A DNA stretch of 14,752 bases from Cyclobacteriaceae bacterium (GTDB lineage: Bacteria; Bacteroidota; Bacteroidia; Cytophagales; Cyclobacteriaceae): contig JAOUKJ010000043.1 of the NCBI GenBank assembly GCA_029882675.1, forward strand, positions 1 to 14,752, in the 5' to 3' direction. The notes under the pieces were generated by a model, which was given only the letters and a program-made list of their open reading frames with translations, ran no database searches and was not told the origin of the DNA. Position 1 is the stretch's first letter. Each line of letters begins with the position of its first letter. The position numbers and the translations under genes are program-made. Shown here one piece after another: positions 7,300 through 14,752 of the stretch.

Positions 7300-8257
7300 A
7301 CTCAATGTTTTTACCTTTGTTCAAGTGTTTGTAGGGAAACAGAATTTTATCCAAAAACACAAATAATCTATCCTGTAGAAGTCCGATGACCACAATAACA
7401 ATCAAAATGGCAAAGGCCTTGTCAATACGACTTTGTCTTTTAGCCATCCAGATCAGTTCTCCTATTCCTCCTCCTTTGTTTAGCATTTCTGCAATGGTAA
7501 TATAGGTCCATGATATGGCTGTCAACACCCTGATATCATCAATTAATTTTGAGAACACAAAAGGAAAATAAACTGTTTTCACCGTTTGCCATGAGGTAGC
7601 TCCCAGTGTAAACACTGTTCTGAGATAAACATTTTGGACCTCAAATATTCGTTGCACGACTACCGGGATCAGGTACACCAAAATGCCGAAAGCAAGAAAA
7701 GAAACCTTCATTTCTGCCCCCAAGCCCAGCCACATAATAAAGATACCCGTTACTGCCGTGAGGGGAATAAACCTGAAAGCATCGATTGTTTTACTAAAAA
7801 GTCCCCTAAAAAGCGGAGTGAGTCCAAGCACAAAACCAATGGGGACTGAAATAAGGATGGCAATCAGGTATCCCATTACATTTAGTTTTATCGAATAAAA
7901 TGTATTACCAATCAGATCATCTTTTCTGTTTAACTCCGGAAATGACATCACCACTGTAATTGGAGAGGGTAAAAGTGGGTATACTTTCGTCTTTTTCAGG
8001 CCATACCCCGCTAGTTGATTTATATCCATAGCACCCAACTGATCCATCCTGGCGATCAGTAATGAGTCATTTTCATAATAGGTTTTGTCTATATTGTCAG
8101 GGATTTTTCCGTCAAAGTCTACCTGTGTAATAACCTTTGAAGAGAGCAATTCAGCAAAAATCAACCAGCACACCACTAAAAAAACTGCGCCTATTATTGA
8201 AAGGATTACAGTTTGTTTCGATGAAAGATCACCGCGTAATTCAAATAATTTGCCCAT
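7292..8257 (-). CDS. ABC transporter permease, NitT/TauT-type, with periplasmic insertion
   Basis: Inner-membrane channel subunit of the importer-like complex. I choose the ATG at 8255-8257 (321 aa); a GTG codon lies immediately before it. A first membrane helix (about 16-35) is followed by a polar segment of about 60 residues (36-94, with DGKIPDNIDKTYYENDS) before the usual LLPSPITV entry of this family. Core helices then fill about 125-305, with the ATPase-coupling EAA loop TLGATSWQTVKTVYFPF near 217-233. The family is BPD_transp_1 of the SsuC/TauC/NrtB type. These usually have at most a short loop after helix 1, so the inserted segment is an oddity and could contact the OmpA-fused binding protein. 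It overlaps the ATPase gene, so the two are made together. Confidence 0.93.
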   Translation of the reverse strand: MGKLFELRGDLSSKQTVILSIIGAVFLVVCWLIFAELLSSKVITQVDFDGKIPDNIDKTYYENDSLLIARMDQLGAMDINQLAGYGLKKTKVYPLLPSPITVVMSFPELNRKDDLIGNTFYSIKLNVMGYLIAILISVPIGFVLGLTPLFRGLFSKTIDAFRFIPLTAVTGIFIMWLGLGAEMKVSFLAFGILVYLIPVVVQRIFEVQNVYLRTVFTLGATSWQTVKTVYFPFVFSKLIDDIRVLTAISWTYITIAEMLNKGGGIGELIWMAKRQSRIDKAFAILIVIVVIGLLQDRLFVFLDKILFPYKHLNKGKNIEYG

Positions 8258-8298
8258 CACTGAAAATTAAGTTCTATAAAAGAAATATACCATATTGG

Positions 8299-9840
8299 CT
8301 ATTCAGTGACCAGTTCAAAGTCTGTTCTTCTGTTTTTGGCCTTACAATCATTGGTGGCATTCGACTCACATCCCACAACCGGTTTATCAGGTCCATTCCC
8401 CAATATAATCAGCCTGTTGGAAGGCATTTGATGGACACCAATGAGATAATCTGCCACGGCTTTGGCCCTTTTTTCAGAAAGTGCAATATTACTTGTTCTG
8501 GAGCCTACATTATCGGTGTTACCCTCTATTCTGATACGTGCGTTGGAAAAGGCCCTGGCTATAGGTATAAATTGCAGGTCTATAAGTTGTTTAGCATTTT
8601 CGTCTAATTGAAATTCACCTGTCCTGAATGATATACTAATTTGCTTGGTGGACAAAGCATCTTTTTCAATAATTGATTCATCCGCTACCGTAAATTCTTT
8701 AACCTGTTCCGCTTCATTAGCTGTACCCTCCAGGGTGACTGAAGATATGATATCCTTACTTGCCAAAAGTCTCCAGCTCTTGGCTCCTGCCGTGTTATAT
8801 CCCAATTCAGCATATTTTTCCTTCATCTTATTATAAAGATCTTCTCCTGTAACACCCGCATAGCCGGAATTCAGCCCAAAGAAATTCCTGTTATCTCCAT
8901 GAGTGGTAAGCCTTACATTATTAATCGCATCGTAGCAAAAATCTTCTGGCATTCCCAAGCCCTGTGCCAATATTTTTGCTGCCTCCTGTTTTGCCGCCTC
9001 AGAGCCATTGAGTTCGGCAGCTCCTTTCATCCAACCTTCATATAAATCCCGCATTTGTTCTTTATGCGTTTCTATGAACTCCTTCTTGGAAATAAAAACA
9101 TCGGCAATGATGTGACTGGCATTTTTTGTGCTTTCCAGTACTTTAGATCCTGCCACTTTCGTCACACAGTCCTGATCATCAGGGCTCCAAACCACAGCAG
9201 CATCTACGGAATTACTTTTAAAGGCATCAGCTGCATCTATGGCACTGGGTACTTCCATGATCTCCACATCTTTTGTTGACAAATCACCGGCCTCCAGCAA
9301 CCAAATCAGGAAAGAGTGTGATGGGGTCATGGGGGCGACAGCAATTTTCTTACCTTTTAGATCGGCTACGGTATTTATACCACGTCGAGCCACAATGGCA
9401 TCACCCCCCCTACTCCAGTCGGCCTGAAACACTACCATTGGTTCATATTGCGACAATCCTTCCACTTCAGTTGGGAAGGCGTCAATAGTGGCCCACATCA
9501 GGTCAATTTCGCCATTTTTAAATGCATCTCTGGAGGCATCAAAATCGTCTATTACTTTAAAATTCACATTAAACCCATATTCCTTATTAAACATGGATTC
9601 ACTATTAGCGGAAAAGCCCCTGTTGAAATATTGCCCGCCGGCATAACCGCCCCACGTTACTACGCCAACATTTATAACATCCTTATAACCCTTCGGAGTG
9701 TCCTGGGAAGAAATATTAAGTTCCTGTATTTTATCTTTCACTTCAGGAGATCTAAGTTGATACAATAAAAAGCCAACAACTCCAACTATAAGTGCAACTA
9801 ATACAATTTTAGACAGTGGGGTTAATCGTGTTTTAGCCAT
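8299..9840 (-). CDS. Membrane-anchored ABC substrate-binding protein fused to OmpA peptidoglycan-binding domain
   Basis: 513 aa from an ATG. Residues 11-28 form an uncleaved-looking signal anchor; there is no lipobox Cys. Residues about 55-360 are an NMT1/SsuA-like periplasmic binding fold: VINVGVVTWGGYAGG at the start, a GEIDLMWATIDAF segment, LKGKKIAVAP (161-170) and VDAAVVWSPDD (212-222). After a linker, residues about 398-512 are a complete OmpA-like domain with NTDNVG (441-446), LSEKRAKAV (454-462) and KNRRTDFEL near the end. Asp443 and Arg458 stand 15 apart, as do the diaminopimelate-contacting Asp and Arg of OmpA-family proteins, so peptidoglycan binding is likely intact. Cys491 and Cys499 bracket the last loop and may form a disulfide. 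The protein would be tied both to the inner membrane and to the cell wall, unlike free or lipid-anchored binding proteins. Ligand unknown; nitrate, sulfonate or taurine is only a family-level guess. Confidence 0.92.
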   Translation of the reverse strand: MAKTRLTPLSKIVLVALIVGVVGFLLYQLRSPEVKDKIQELNISSQDTPKGYKDVINVGVVTWGGYAGGQYFNRGFSANSESMFNKEYGFNVNFKVIDDFDASRDAFKNGEIDLMWATIDAFPTEVEGLSQYEPMVVFQADWSRGGDAIVARRGINTVADLKGKKIAVAPMTPSHSFLIWLLEAGDLSTKDVEIMEVPSAIDAADAFKSNSVDAAVVWSPDDQDCVTKVAGSKVLESTKNASHIIADVFISKKEFIETHKEQMRDLYEGWMKGAAELNGSEAAKQEAAKILAQGLGMPEDFCYDAINNVRLTTHGDNRNFFGLNSGYAGVTGEDLYNKMKEKYAELGYNTAGAKSWRLLASKDIISSVTLEGTANEAEQVKEFTVADESIIEKDALSTKQISISFRTGEFQLDENAKQLIDLQFIPIARAFSNARIRIEGNTDNVGSRTSNIALSEKRAKAVADYLIGVHQMPSNRLIILGNGPDKPVVGCESNATNDCKAKNRRTDFELVTE

Positions 9841-9858
9841 GATAATGATTAATGTTTT

Positions 9859-10878
9859 TTAGAAATTAAATAAATCTGAGTATTGGTTATCTGAACTTTT
9901 CTTTATCGTTTCAAGTGGGGCATCCAGATCAAGGTTTTCCGATGCGGTATTTGCCCTCTTCAATAGAATGTCTTTTTCACTTCCCAGAATCAAAGAGACC
10001 CCTTCTTTTTCCCATTTTTCGAGTAATTCTAATCCTTCCTCTTCAAATACTCCATTTTGCAAGTCAATAGACTCCATAAAACTACTCGACATTTCCATGA
10101 ATCTTTCCATTTCACCTATTTTCATACTAACATCGTCAGCAATCGCCTCTAAGGCCCTGTCAAACATTTCCCGCTTATCGTTATTGCCGGAGATAATATT
10201 CATCGCCGACTTCATTGCCGAATGGCTTGCCCGTATCGCACTTCGCTCCTGTTCTTTCACGGCTACCTGATCCTGAATATCTTCCACCATAATGGCCGAA
10301 TTTTCATACATTTTGGCCAGTACGCGGTACAATATTTCCATTTTTGTGTACAATTCATCCAATCGCAAATTTGATTCTTTAAGTCTGCCGGCTTTCCTTG
10401 ACTTCAGGATCATTATTGCCTTCTTGTCTTTTTCTTTCGCCTGACTAGCCAGTTTCAGATTATCATGAATCGATTTTTCATTATCCCTCATAATGTCTTT
10501 CAACTTACGCATCTGTCCCCTCAACAGACTGATTTGCTTGTTCATTTTCCTGAGGTTGTCTTTAAGATCATCAACATAAGACTTCAAAATACCGATTGGA
10601 TCTATCTGAATAAAAAGACCTGTAACCCATCTCATTATCGATTTATACATATAGAAAATAAGATTTCTAAACTTGGGATCGAGGGCAATATATACCAACC
10701 CTGCTATTGCAGCCAGTAAAATCCCCAGATACAATGTATTTTCGGCTATAGAGATCAGGTATGGCAGTATTTTATACAATAAATATAAGCCACCTGCCCC
10801 TAACAGGCCAAGGGTAAGTATTCCCGTTTTGCCTTCTGGCTTTTCCCAAAACGATTTCGGATTAAATTGCTGTTCCAT
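9859..10878 (-). CDS. Membrane-anchored coiled-coil protein, unknown function
   Basis: 339 aa. Its ATG directly follows the TAA of the upstream gene (TAA then ATG, no spacing), so the two are translationally linked. Two hydrophobic helices near the N-terminus (about 19-45 and 48-66) are followed by a third amphipathic stretch (about 70-91). From about 95 to 270 the chain is almost continuously helical and charged, with heptad-like spacing (LRKMNKQISLLRGQMRKLKDIM; ESNLRLDELYTKMEILYRVL). The tail beyond 300 is polar. The opening DPIGILKSYVDDLKDNLRKM faintly recalls the start of PspA/IM30-type envelope-stress proteins, but that is a resemblance only and PspA has no such membrane anchor. Likely topology is a hairpin in the inner membrane with a long cytoplasmic coiled coil, a possible scaffold or substrate for the AAA+ ATPase. 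I do not recognise the family. Confidence 0.85.
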   Translation of the reverse strand: MEQQFNPKSFWEKPEGKTGILTLGLLGAGGLYLLYKILPYLISIAENTLYLGILLAAIAGLVYIALDPKFRNLIFYMYKSIMRWVTGLFIQIDPIGILKSYVDDLKDNLRKMNKQISLLRGQMRKLKDIMRDNEKSIHDNLKLASQAKEKDKKAIMILKSRKAGRLKESNLRLDELYTKMEILYRVLAKMYENSAIMVEDIQDQVAVKEQERSAIRASHSAMKSAMNIISGNNDKREMFDRALEAIADDVSMKIGEMERFMEMSSSFMESIDLQNGVFEEEGLELLEKWEKEGVSLILGSEKDILLKRANTASENLDLDAPLETIKKSSDNQYSDLFNF

Positions 10879-11523
10879 TTAACTCAAGTATTCATTAATT
10901 TTTCGGAGGTCTTCATCTATTTGTGAGAGTAGATTGTTATAAGTACTTTCAAAATCATTTCTGGTACTCTCAATTTTTCCCTTATCTACACCTATGGTAG
11001 TCATCGTACTACTGATTTCCTTTTGATGTAAATCAATCTCTTCTGTCAATCTCTTTATCTGTTGAGATTTGTCCATTATTGTTTTCTTCAAAGCATTTAC
11101 TTGCTTCTCCCGCCCTGAAATCTTTTGTTCTACCTGGTCATTAAGGGTTTTCACAAAGGTGTCATTTTCTTTGTGTAGTACACTTTTGTAAAACTCGACA
11201 GATTTTATCAAGTTATTTACTGTAGCGCCAACAGTGGCAGCGGTCGCAAAGGCCGAACGAAACATCGTTTTTTCGTCCATTGGCATTTTACTCAATGCTT
11301 TTAATGACTTTTTAAATTCGACATAGTCAAAACCCTCCATGTTATTTTTTTCAATAACCTGGAGGAGCTTTTCCATGATATTTGCATTTATCTGACTACC
11401 CGTTCTGCCTGTAGTCGATTTTTTTGCGGAAGGTGTAGGGGTCTCTGCGTTTGTTTCTTTTGCTTTGACCGCATCGTTCTCCTCCTCTTCAACTATAAAT
11501 AATGATTTTAAGTTTTTTAGCAT
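10879..11523 (-). CDS. Soluble coiled-coil protein, first gene of the six-gene operon
   Basis: 214 aa from an ATG about 85 bases downstream of a good Bacteroidota promoter. It has no signal peptide or membrane segment. Residues 1-45 are acidic, then Ser/Thr/Pro/Ala-rich and probably disordered. About 46-115 is a small helical domain with a hydrophobic Ala/Thr patch (FATAATVGATVNNLI, 92-106). From about 117 to 214 runs a coiled coil (QVNALKKTIMDKSQQIKRLT, then EEIDLHQKEI). Placement as first gene, its stop abutting the next start, and the shared coiled-coil character suggest that it pairs with the membrane-anchored coiled-coil protein. I recognise no family; partner binding or scaffolding is inference. 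Confidence 0.83.
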   Translation of the reverse strand: MLKNLKSLFIVEEEENDAVKAKETNAETPTPSAKKSTTGRTGSQINANIMEKLLQVIEKNNMEGFDYVEFKKSLKALSKMPMDEKTMFRSAFATAATVGATVNNLIKSVEFYKSVLHKENDTFVKTLNDQVEQKISGREKQVNALKKTIMDKSQQIKRLTEEIDLHQKEISSTMTTIGVDKGKIESTRNDFESTYNNLLSQIDEDLRKINEYLS

Positions 11524-11607
11524 AATAATGAGCAGTTAAGGGTACTTACCATTTTTATATCGTTTGCCCCGGGTTGTATTACAAATCATGTCTTTTCTTG
11601 TTGTTGA

Positions 11608-11637
11608 CAAATTTATTAATTATTTATTAAAACCAAA
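11608..11637 (-). promoter_or_regulatory. Bacteroidota-type promoter of the six-gene operon
   Basis: Read on the minus strand, the site is TTTG (11637-11634), an 18-bp spacer, then TAAATTTG (11615-11608). This exactly fits the phylum's primary-sigma consensus of a -33 TTTG and -7 TAnnTTTG. Transcription would start around 11600, leaving a leader of roughly 75-80 bases before the ATG at 11523. It is the only full match I found in the intergenic gap 11524-11729, which otherwise is A/T-rich and holds no gene. Confidence 0.75.
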
Positions 11638-11729
11638 GTGGACTGTGTTTTATTACCAATCATATACTGGTTTAGTAAATACAATTTATATGGGCACTCT
11701 GTCAGATTACCTTCAGAGAAGTCAATTGA

Positions 11730-12803
11730 CTATTGAGCGGAGTCAGGAAAAGGCAACCTCACTCCATACTTCTCCGCCACTACCTCAAGTGCCGGTACGA
11801 TGGTGGGGTGGAGACGCAAGCCGTTTTTCAACTGCTCATCCCGCAGTTGCAGTGCCCGCTGACCGGGCATACGTACGGGTTTTTCCGCATCCAGCGGCGT
11901 ACTGCTCAGGCATTGTTCGGAAAAGTAAGAGGTCTCATCCATAAAGCGGGCAGTCCCCCCAAAAGCCTCCGGGTTGATCACCTGCAAAAACACCGAAGAG
12001 CCCCAGCGGTCATCGCGGTCTTTCCGGCCATGTCCTGCAAGGCCGGAGGTGAGTGCCTCGATGAGTATACCCATGGCAAAACCCTTAAAACCCAAATCAG
12101 TACCCCCCACGGGTAACAGGTTTGCCGGGGGCTCCTTCATGAAATCGGCCGGGTCGTCACTGACGGTACCATCGCGGTTGATGAGCCAGGGGCCACCCAG
12201 TTTCTCCCCTGATTTGTGCTTTTGAAAGATCACCCCATTGGCCGTAGATGACATGCTGGAGTCAAAAATCACCGGATCCTTTTTGGTAGGGATACCCACG
12301 GCCAGGGGATTTGGACTATATACGGGATCGATGCCACCAAAGGGGGCCACCGTACCGTTGCGCGGATCTGAACAGGCCAGCAGTAACATCAGGCCTTTTT
12401 TTGTGGCATACTCCGGATAAGTGGCCAGGCAACCAATGTGATGTGAACGACCTATGGTGACCGTAACTACCGGATGGTCTTTAATACGTTCAAAGGCCAG
12501 ATCCATGGCCCGGTGTACCAGCCACGGACCCGGAAGGTACCGGCCGTCCCAGGTAACGGCTGTACCGGCATCGTTTATCACTTCCGGCACGCCGGTATTA
12601 AGCATATCCCCTTTTTCTATTTCCTTCAGGTAGTCGGGCAGCAGGTTAAGCCCATGGGTTGTATAGCCCATCAGATCTGACTCCACCAGTGTTTTGGCAG
12701 TTATTTGGGCCATTTCCTTTTCCAGGCCCACCTTATGCAGAAGACCAAAAGCAAAATTAATTAGTCTTTGAGCATCGAATTTGTTTTGGGTATCTGCTGT
12801 CAT
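11730..12803 (-). CDS. Type-2 malate/L-lactate dehydrogenase family oxidoreductase (Ldh_2)
   Basis: 357 aa from an ATG. Members are NAD(P)-dependent 2-hydroxyacid dehydrogenases (malate, lactate, ureidoglycolate, 2,3-diketogulonate and related substrates) with a fold unlike the classic LDH/MDH. The family hallmark SDLMGYTTHG (42-51) contains the catalytic-type His50. The cofactor-region motifs are RSHHIGCLATYPEYATKKGL (119-138, around His121), SPNPLAVGIP (163-172), DSSMSSTANG (181-190) and LGFKGFAMGILIEALTSGLAG (237-257). The end carries the usual RMPGQRAL pattern (311-318). Length is normal and no key motif is missing. It is cytosolic. It has its own unit: a terminator lies between it and the upstream FG-GAP gene, and the six-gene operon has its own promoter downstream. 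The exact substrate cannot be read from these motifs. Confidence 0.93.
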   Translation of the reverse strand: MTADTQNKFDAQRLINFAFGLLHKVGLEKEMAQITAKTLVESDLMGYTTHGLNLLPDYLKEIEKGDMLNTGVPEVINDAGTAVTWDGRYLPGPWLVHRAMDLAFERIKDHPVVTVTIGRSHHIGCLATYPEYATKKGLMLLLACSDPRNGTVAPFGGIDPVYSPNPLAVGIPTKKDPVIFDSSMSSTANGVIFQKHKSGEKLGGPWLINRDGTVSDDPADFMKEPPANLLPVGGTDLGFKGFAMGILIEALTSGLAGHGRKDRDDRWGSSVFLQVINPEAFGGTARFMDETSYFSEQCLSSTPLDAEKPVRMPGQRALQLRDEQLKNGLRLHPTIVPALEVVAEKYGVRLPFPDSAQ

Positions 12804-12898
12804 GTGTATTCAAAGTCATTATTAGAAAGTGATGGCAAGATAGGAAAAGAGAAGTAAAATTAAAGAATATCCCTACAGGTATCGGGTTTAGTAAAGAA

Positions 12899-12929
12899 AA
12901 GCAGGAAAGAACGGATGCCCTTCCTGCTT
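12899..12929 (-). terminator. Hairpin terminator after the FG-GAP/UnbV gene
   Basis: A perfect 9-bp inverted repeat, AAGCAGGAA (12899-12907) and TTCCTGCTT (12921-12929), encloses a 13-base loop. On the minus strand it begins 17 bases after the stop codon of the FG-GAP gene and runs into a T-rich tract (CTTTTCTTT). The plus-strand side is also T-rich, so it could act in both directions, but no plus-strand gene ends here. Confidence 0.82.
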
Positions 12930-12946
12930 CTTTTTGCTGTCTGCCA

Positions 12947-14752
12947 TCATCTATCCACTGACAAGGGCGAACCCTTCGCGTCAAAAACCTCAATATTATC
13001 AATTTCCGGGTGGATGAAGAATTTCCTGGACGAATGTGAAAGGTAGGTATTCCCGTAATAAAATTCGATGCGGTAAGACTGGCCATTTTTTAATTGTACG
13101 CGGCCATAGGCAGCCTGATCGGGGATTTGTATATATTTATCCAACTTCACCTGACTGGCCAGCACATTCATCGGGCCAACATTATTCCCTACCAATTGCA
13201 GACGTCCGGACATGCTATTGACAAGGGTAGCCATTCCTTTGGCATCCTTGTCTGCAAAAAAACCACTTTGGTTGACATTTACCGCTGAAAAATCACCGGC
13301 CCCGTTGCCCTGAAGCAACAGGCCTACCGAGGCATCGTACCAGCCCATATTGGGCTCTGTTGCATAAGAATTGCCTACCAACACCAGATCCATCAGTCCA
13401 TCGCCATTGTAATCAGCTGCCGACATCCCAAAGACCGGGGAGACCTGGGCTTCTATGGGTAAGGCCCGGATCGCAAAGTTTCCATCGCCTAAATTTTCGA
13501 TATAACTGCTTTCAAAACGTTCGCTCTTTAATACCCTAGCAGGGGTGAGCTCTTCTTCCAGAAAAGAAGCGGCAAAATCAGCACTAGCGTATTCTTCATA
13601 AGTTTTGAACCGACCGCGCATTGCATTGATTTGGTTGATCACCTCATCACGGGTATGCACCAGGTATTTTTTCCCCTGGTTATAGTGGGTAATCATGGGA
13701 TCCATTCTCCCGTCATTATCAAAATCACTGGCGTAAATTTCTACCGGTTCGGTAGCCGACGCTTTATAAAAGCTGTTCAATCCGAGGTTGCCTGCCACAT
13801 AATCCATATCACCGTCCTGATCAAAATCACAGGCTACCAGACTGTTCCACCACCCGTTGGTGTTTATTAAACCTGTGCTTTGGGTATGATCCTCCAGCTT
13901 TCCGGCATTGTTATGGTAAAAAACCAGGGGCATAAACTCACCGGCAATAAGCAGGTCGGCCCATCCGTCGTTATCATAATCAGTCCATAATGCCGAGGTA
14001 ATCATGCCAATTTCAGACAGTCCGGGAGCCAGCTCATTTGTCACATCGGTAAACTTCACCTGTGTGGGCTGGCTATCATTGCGCAGTAAATAGCTGCGTG
14101 GAGTGACGGGATATTCCCTGGGGGAAACCCGGCCTCCTACAAAAAGGTCTAAATCCCCATCGTGGTCAAAGTCTGCAGCAACAACCGATGAGCCGCTGCT
14201 GCGCATACTTGGCAAGGTATTTTCGGCTTTGGAGAAACCACCCCGACCATCATTGAGGTACAACCTGTCCTGATAGTTTTTTGACCGGGGATTGTATGAA
14301 CTTCCCCCACTCACCACATAGAGGTCCTGATCACCGTCATTATCCGCATCAAAAAACAATATTCCCATGTCTTCACTCATGGAATCATATACCAAAGGCT
14401 TTTCTTTAAACCGCCCGTCTTTATCCTGAAAGAAAAACCGACCCGTATGGCCGGTAGCTCCCCCGACAAAAAAGTCTTCCAGGCCGTCCTGATCGATATC
14501 TCCAACAGCAATACCGGGCCCGCCCAGGGAGTGCATATGTGGCAGGGTTGGCTGAACATTAAAATCAACAAAACTATTTTCTTTCCGAAACAGGTCAATA
14601 CCCAGGGAATCAGCCCGTTCTACAAAAAGCGTCTGGTTCAACCGGCTCCCGGGAATAGGCTTATCCATGGCCTGTGAATGTTCCAGCACCATGAGCTGGT
14701 TTACAGCCACGTTTGCCAGCGCTTGTGTTTTTCCGTCGGGCCATATGATCCT
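12947..14752 (-). CDS. FG-GAP/VCBS repeat protein with ASPIC/UnbV domain, C-terminal part (cut by right edge)
   Basis: The frame is open at base 14752 and ends at the TGA at 12947-12949, leaving 601 visible residues. The first visible residues, IIWPDGKTQALANVAVNQ, are the end of an ASPIC/UnbV domain, so an internal GTG or ATG is not the true start. The rest is a beta-propeller-like array of FG-GAP repeats with seven D-x-D/N-x-D-G-x-x-D calcium-type loops: GDIDQDGLED, FDADNDGDQD, ADFDHDGDLD, TDYDNDGWAD, CDFDQDGDMD, SDFDNDGRMD and ADYNGDGLMD. In Bacteroidota such proteins are large, exported and often occur near SusC/SusD genes; their exact role is unclear. The C-terminus (about 540-601, with YRIEFYYGNTYLSHSSRKF) looks like a further small beta region. 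No sorting signal such as a type IX tail is obvious. A hairpin terminator follows the stop. Confidence 0.93.
   Translation of the reverse strand, partial: RIIWPDGKTQALANVAVNQLMVLEHSQAMDKPIPGSRLNQTLFVERADSLGIDLFRKENSFVDFNVQPTLPHMHSLGGPGIAVGDIDQDGLEDFFVGGATGHTGRFFFQDKDGRFKEKPLVYDSMSEDMGILFFDADNDGDQDLYVVSGGSSYNPRSKNYQDRLYLNDGRGGFSKAENTLPSMRSSGSSVVAADFDHDGDLDLFVGGRVSPREYPVTPRSYLLRNDSQPTQVKFTDVTNELAPGLSEIGMITSALWTDYDNDGWADLLIAGEFMPLVFYHNNAGKLEDHTQSTGLINTNGWWNSLVACDFDQDGDMDYVAGNLGLNSFYKASATEPVEIYASDFDNDGRMDPMITHYNQGKKYLVHTRDEVINQINAMRGRFKTYEEYASADFAASFLEEELTPARVLKSERFESSYIENLGDGNFAIRALPIEAQVSPVFGMSAADYNGDGLMDLVLVGNSYATEPNMGWYDASVGLLLQGNGAGDFSAVNVNQSGFFADKDAKGMATLVNSMSGRLQLVGNNVGPMNVLASQVKLDKYIQIPDQAAYGRVQLKNGQSYRIEFYYGNTYLSHSSRKFFIHPEIDNIEVFDAKGSPLSVDR

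Larger units (their letters stand above)
4562..11523 (-). other. Six-gene operon: coiled-coil pair, SBP-OmpA ABC transporter, AAA+ ATPase
   Basis: Six same-strand genes are packed with almost no spacing. Transcription starts at the right end. Junctions in order: stop TAA directly abutting ATG (10876-10881); 18 bases; about 40 bases; an 8-base overlap; a 1-base TAATG overlap (6491-6495). A good promoter lies upstream at 11608-11637, and I see no internal promoter or terminator. The packing and coupling indicate one transcript and probably one membrane-associated complex. Operon status is inferred from spacing; the joint function is unknown. Confidence 0.85.

Noticed and set aside
6493..9840. 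Naming the transporter ssuABC, tauABC or nrtABC
   Set aside because: Motifs support only the broad NitT/TauT class. The binding protein is a fusion, and no sulfonate, taurine or nitrate metabolic gene is nearby.
9859..10878. Calling the membrane coiled-coil protein PspA
   Set aside because: Only a short resemblance at the coiled-coil opening is visible. PspA has no two-helix membrane anchor and coiled coils give misleading similarity.
11721..11730. Perfect palindrome GTCAATTGAC at the end of the Ldh_2 gene
   Set aside because: Ten bases without loop or T-tract, overlapping the stop codon. Likely chance, not a terminator or operator.
12811..12834. Candidate promoter for the Ldh_2 gene (minus-strand TGACTTTG at 12818-12811)
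   Set aside because: One mismatch in the -7 box, a poor -33 partner, and only 7 bases to the start codon. Too weak to list as a feature.
14377..14710. Start of the FG-GAP protein at an internal GTG (14710) or later
   Set aside because: The frame stays open to the window edge and the upstream codons encode the conserved end of an ASPIC/UnbV domain, so the gene begins outside the window.

Overview
The window looks like chromosomal DNA of a Bacteroidota bacterium, probably a Cytophagales-like lineage (the rank is inference). The evidence is a Bacteroidota-type promoter (TTTG, 18 bp, TAAATTTG) ahead of the main operon, A/T-rich start regions without Shine-Dalgarno motifs, a large ASPIC/UnbV plus FG-GAP protein of the kind common in that phylum, and an outer-membrane barrel protein with a tail I associate with the same group. 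No rRNA, tRNA, CRISPR array, insertion sequence or integrase is visible.

Layout. Bases 1-1251 (minus) hold the N-terminal part of DNA gyrase subunit A, which runs off the left edge. Upstream of it on the same strand are a predicted outer-membrane beta-barrel protein (1391-2419) and an unrecognised helical protein (2459-3067). A 323-base gap contains a 12-copy, 8-bp tandem repeat and the operator/promoter of a divergent plus-strand pair: a GntR/YtrA-type repressor (3391-3753) and a polytopic membrane protein (3770-4537).

Bases 11523 down to 4562 (minus) form one tightly packed six-gene operon. In transcription order it encodes a soluble coiled-coil protein, a membrane-anchored coiled-coil protein, a membrane-anchored ABC substrate-binding protein fused to an OmpA peptidoglycan-binding domain, an ABC permease with an added periplasmic segment, an ABC ATPase, and a SpoVK/CbbX-type AAA+ ATPase with a long N-terminal extension that includes a TerB-like stretch. 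Junctions of 0 nt, 18 nt, about 40 nt, an 8-nt overlap and a 1-nt TAATG overlap argue that they work together. The transporter parts look like the NitT/TauT (nitrate/sulfonate/taurine) class. The wall-anchored binding protein, two coiled-coil partners and AAA+ remodeller do not fit a simple nutrient importer. This is the best candidate in the window for an undescribed system, possibly an envelope-spanning sensor or transport machine.

The right end holds a type-2 malate/lactate dehydrogenase family oxidoreductase (11730-12803, minus), a hairpin terminator (12899-12929), and the C-terminal half of a secreted FG-GAP/UnbV protein (12947 to the right edge, minus) with seven calcium-binding-type Asp motifs.
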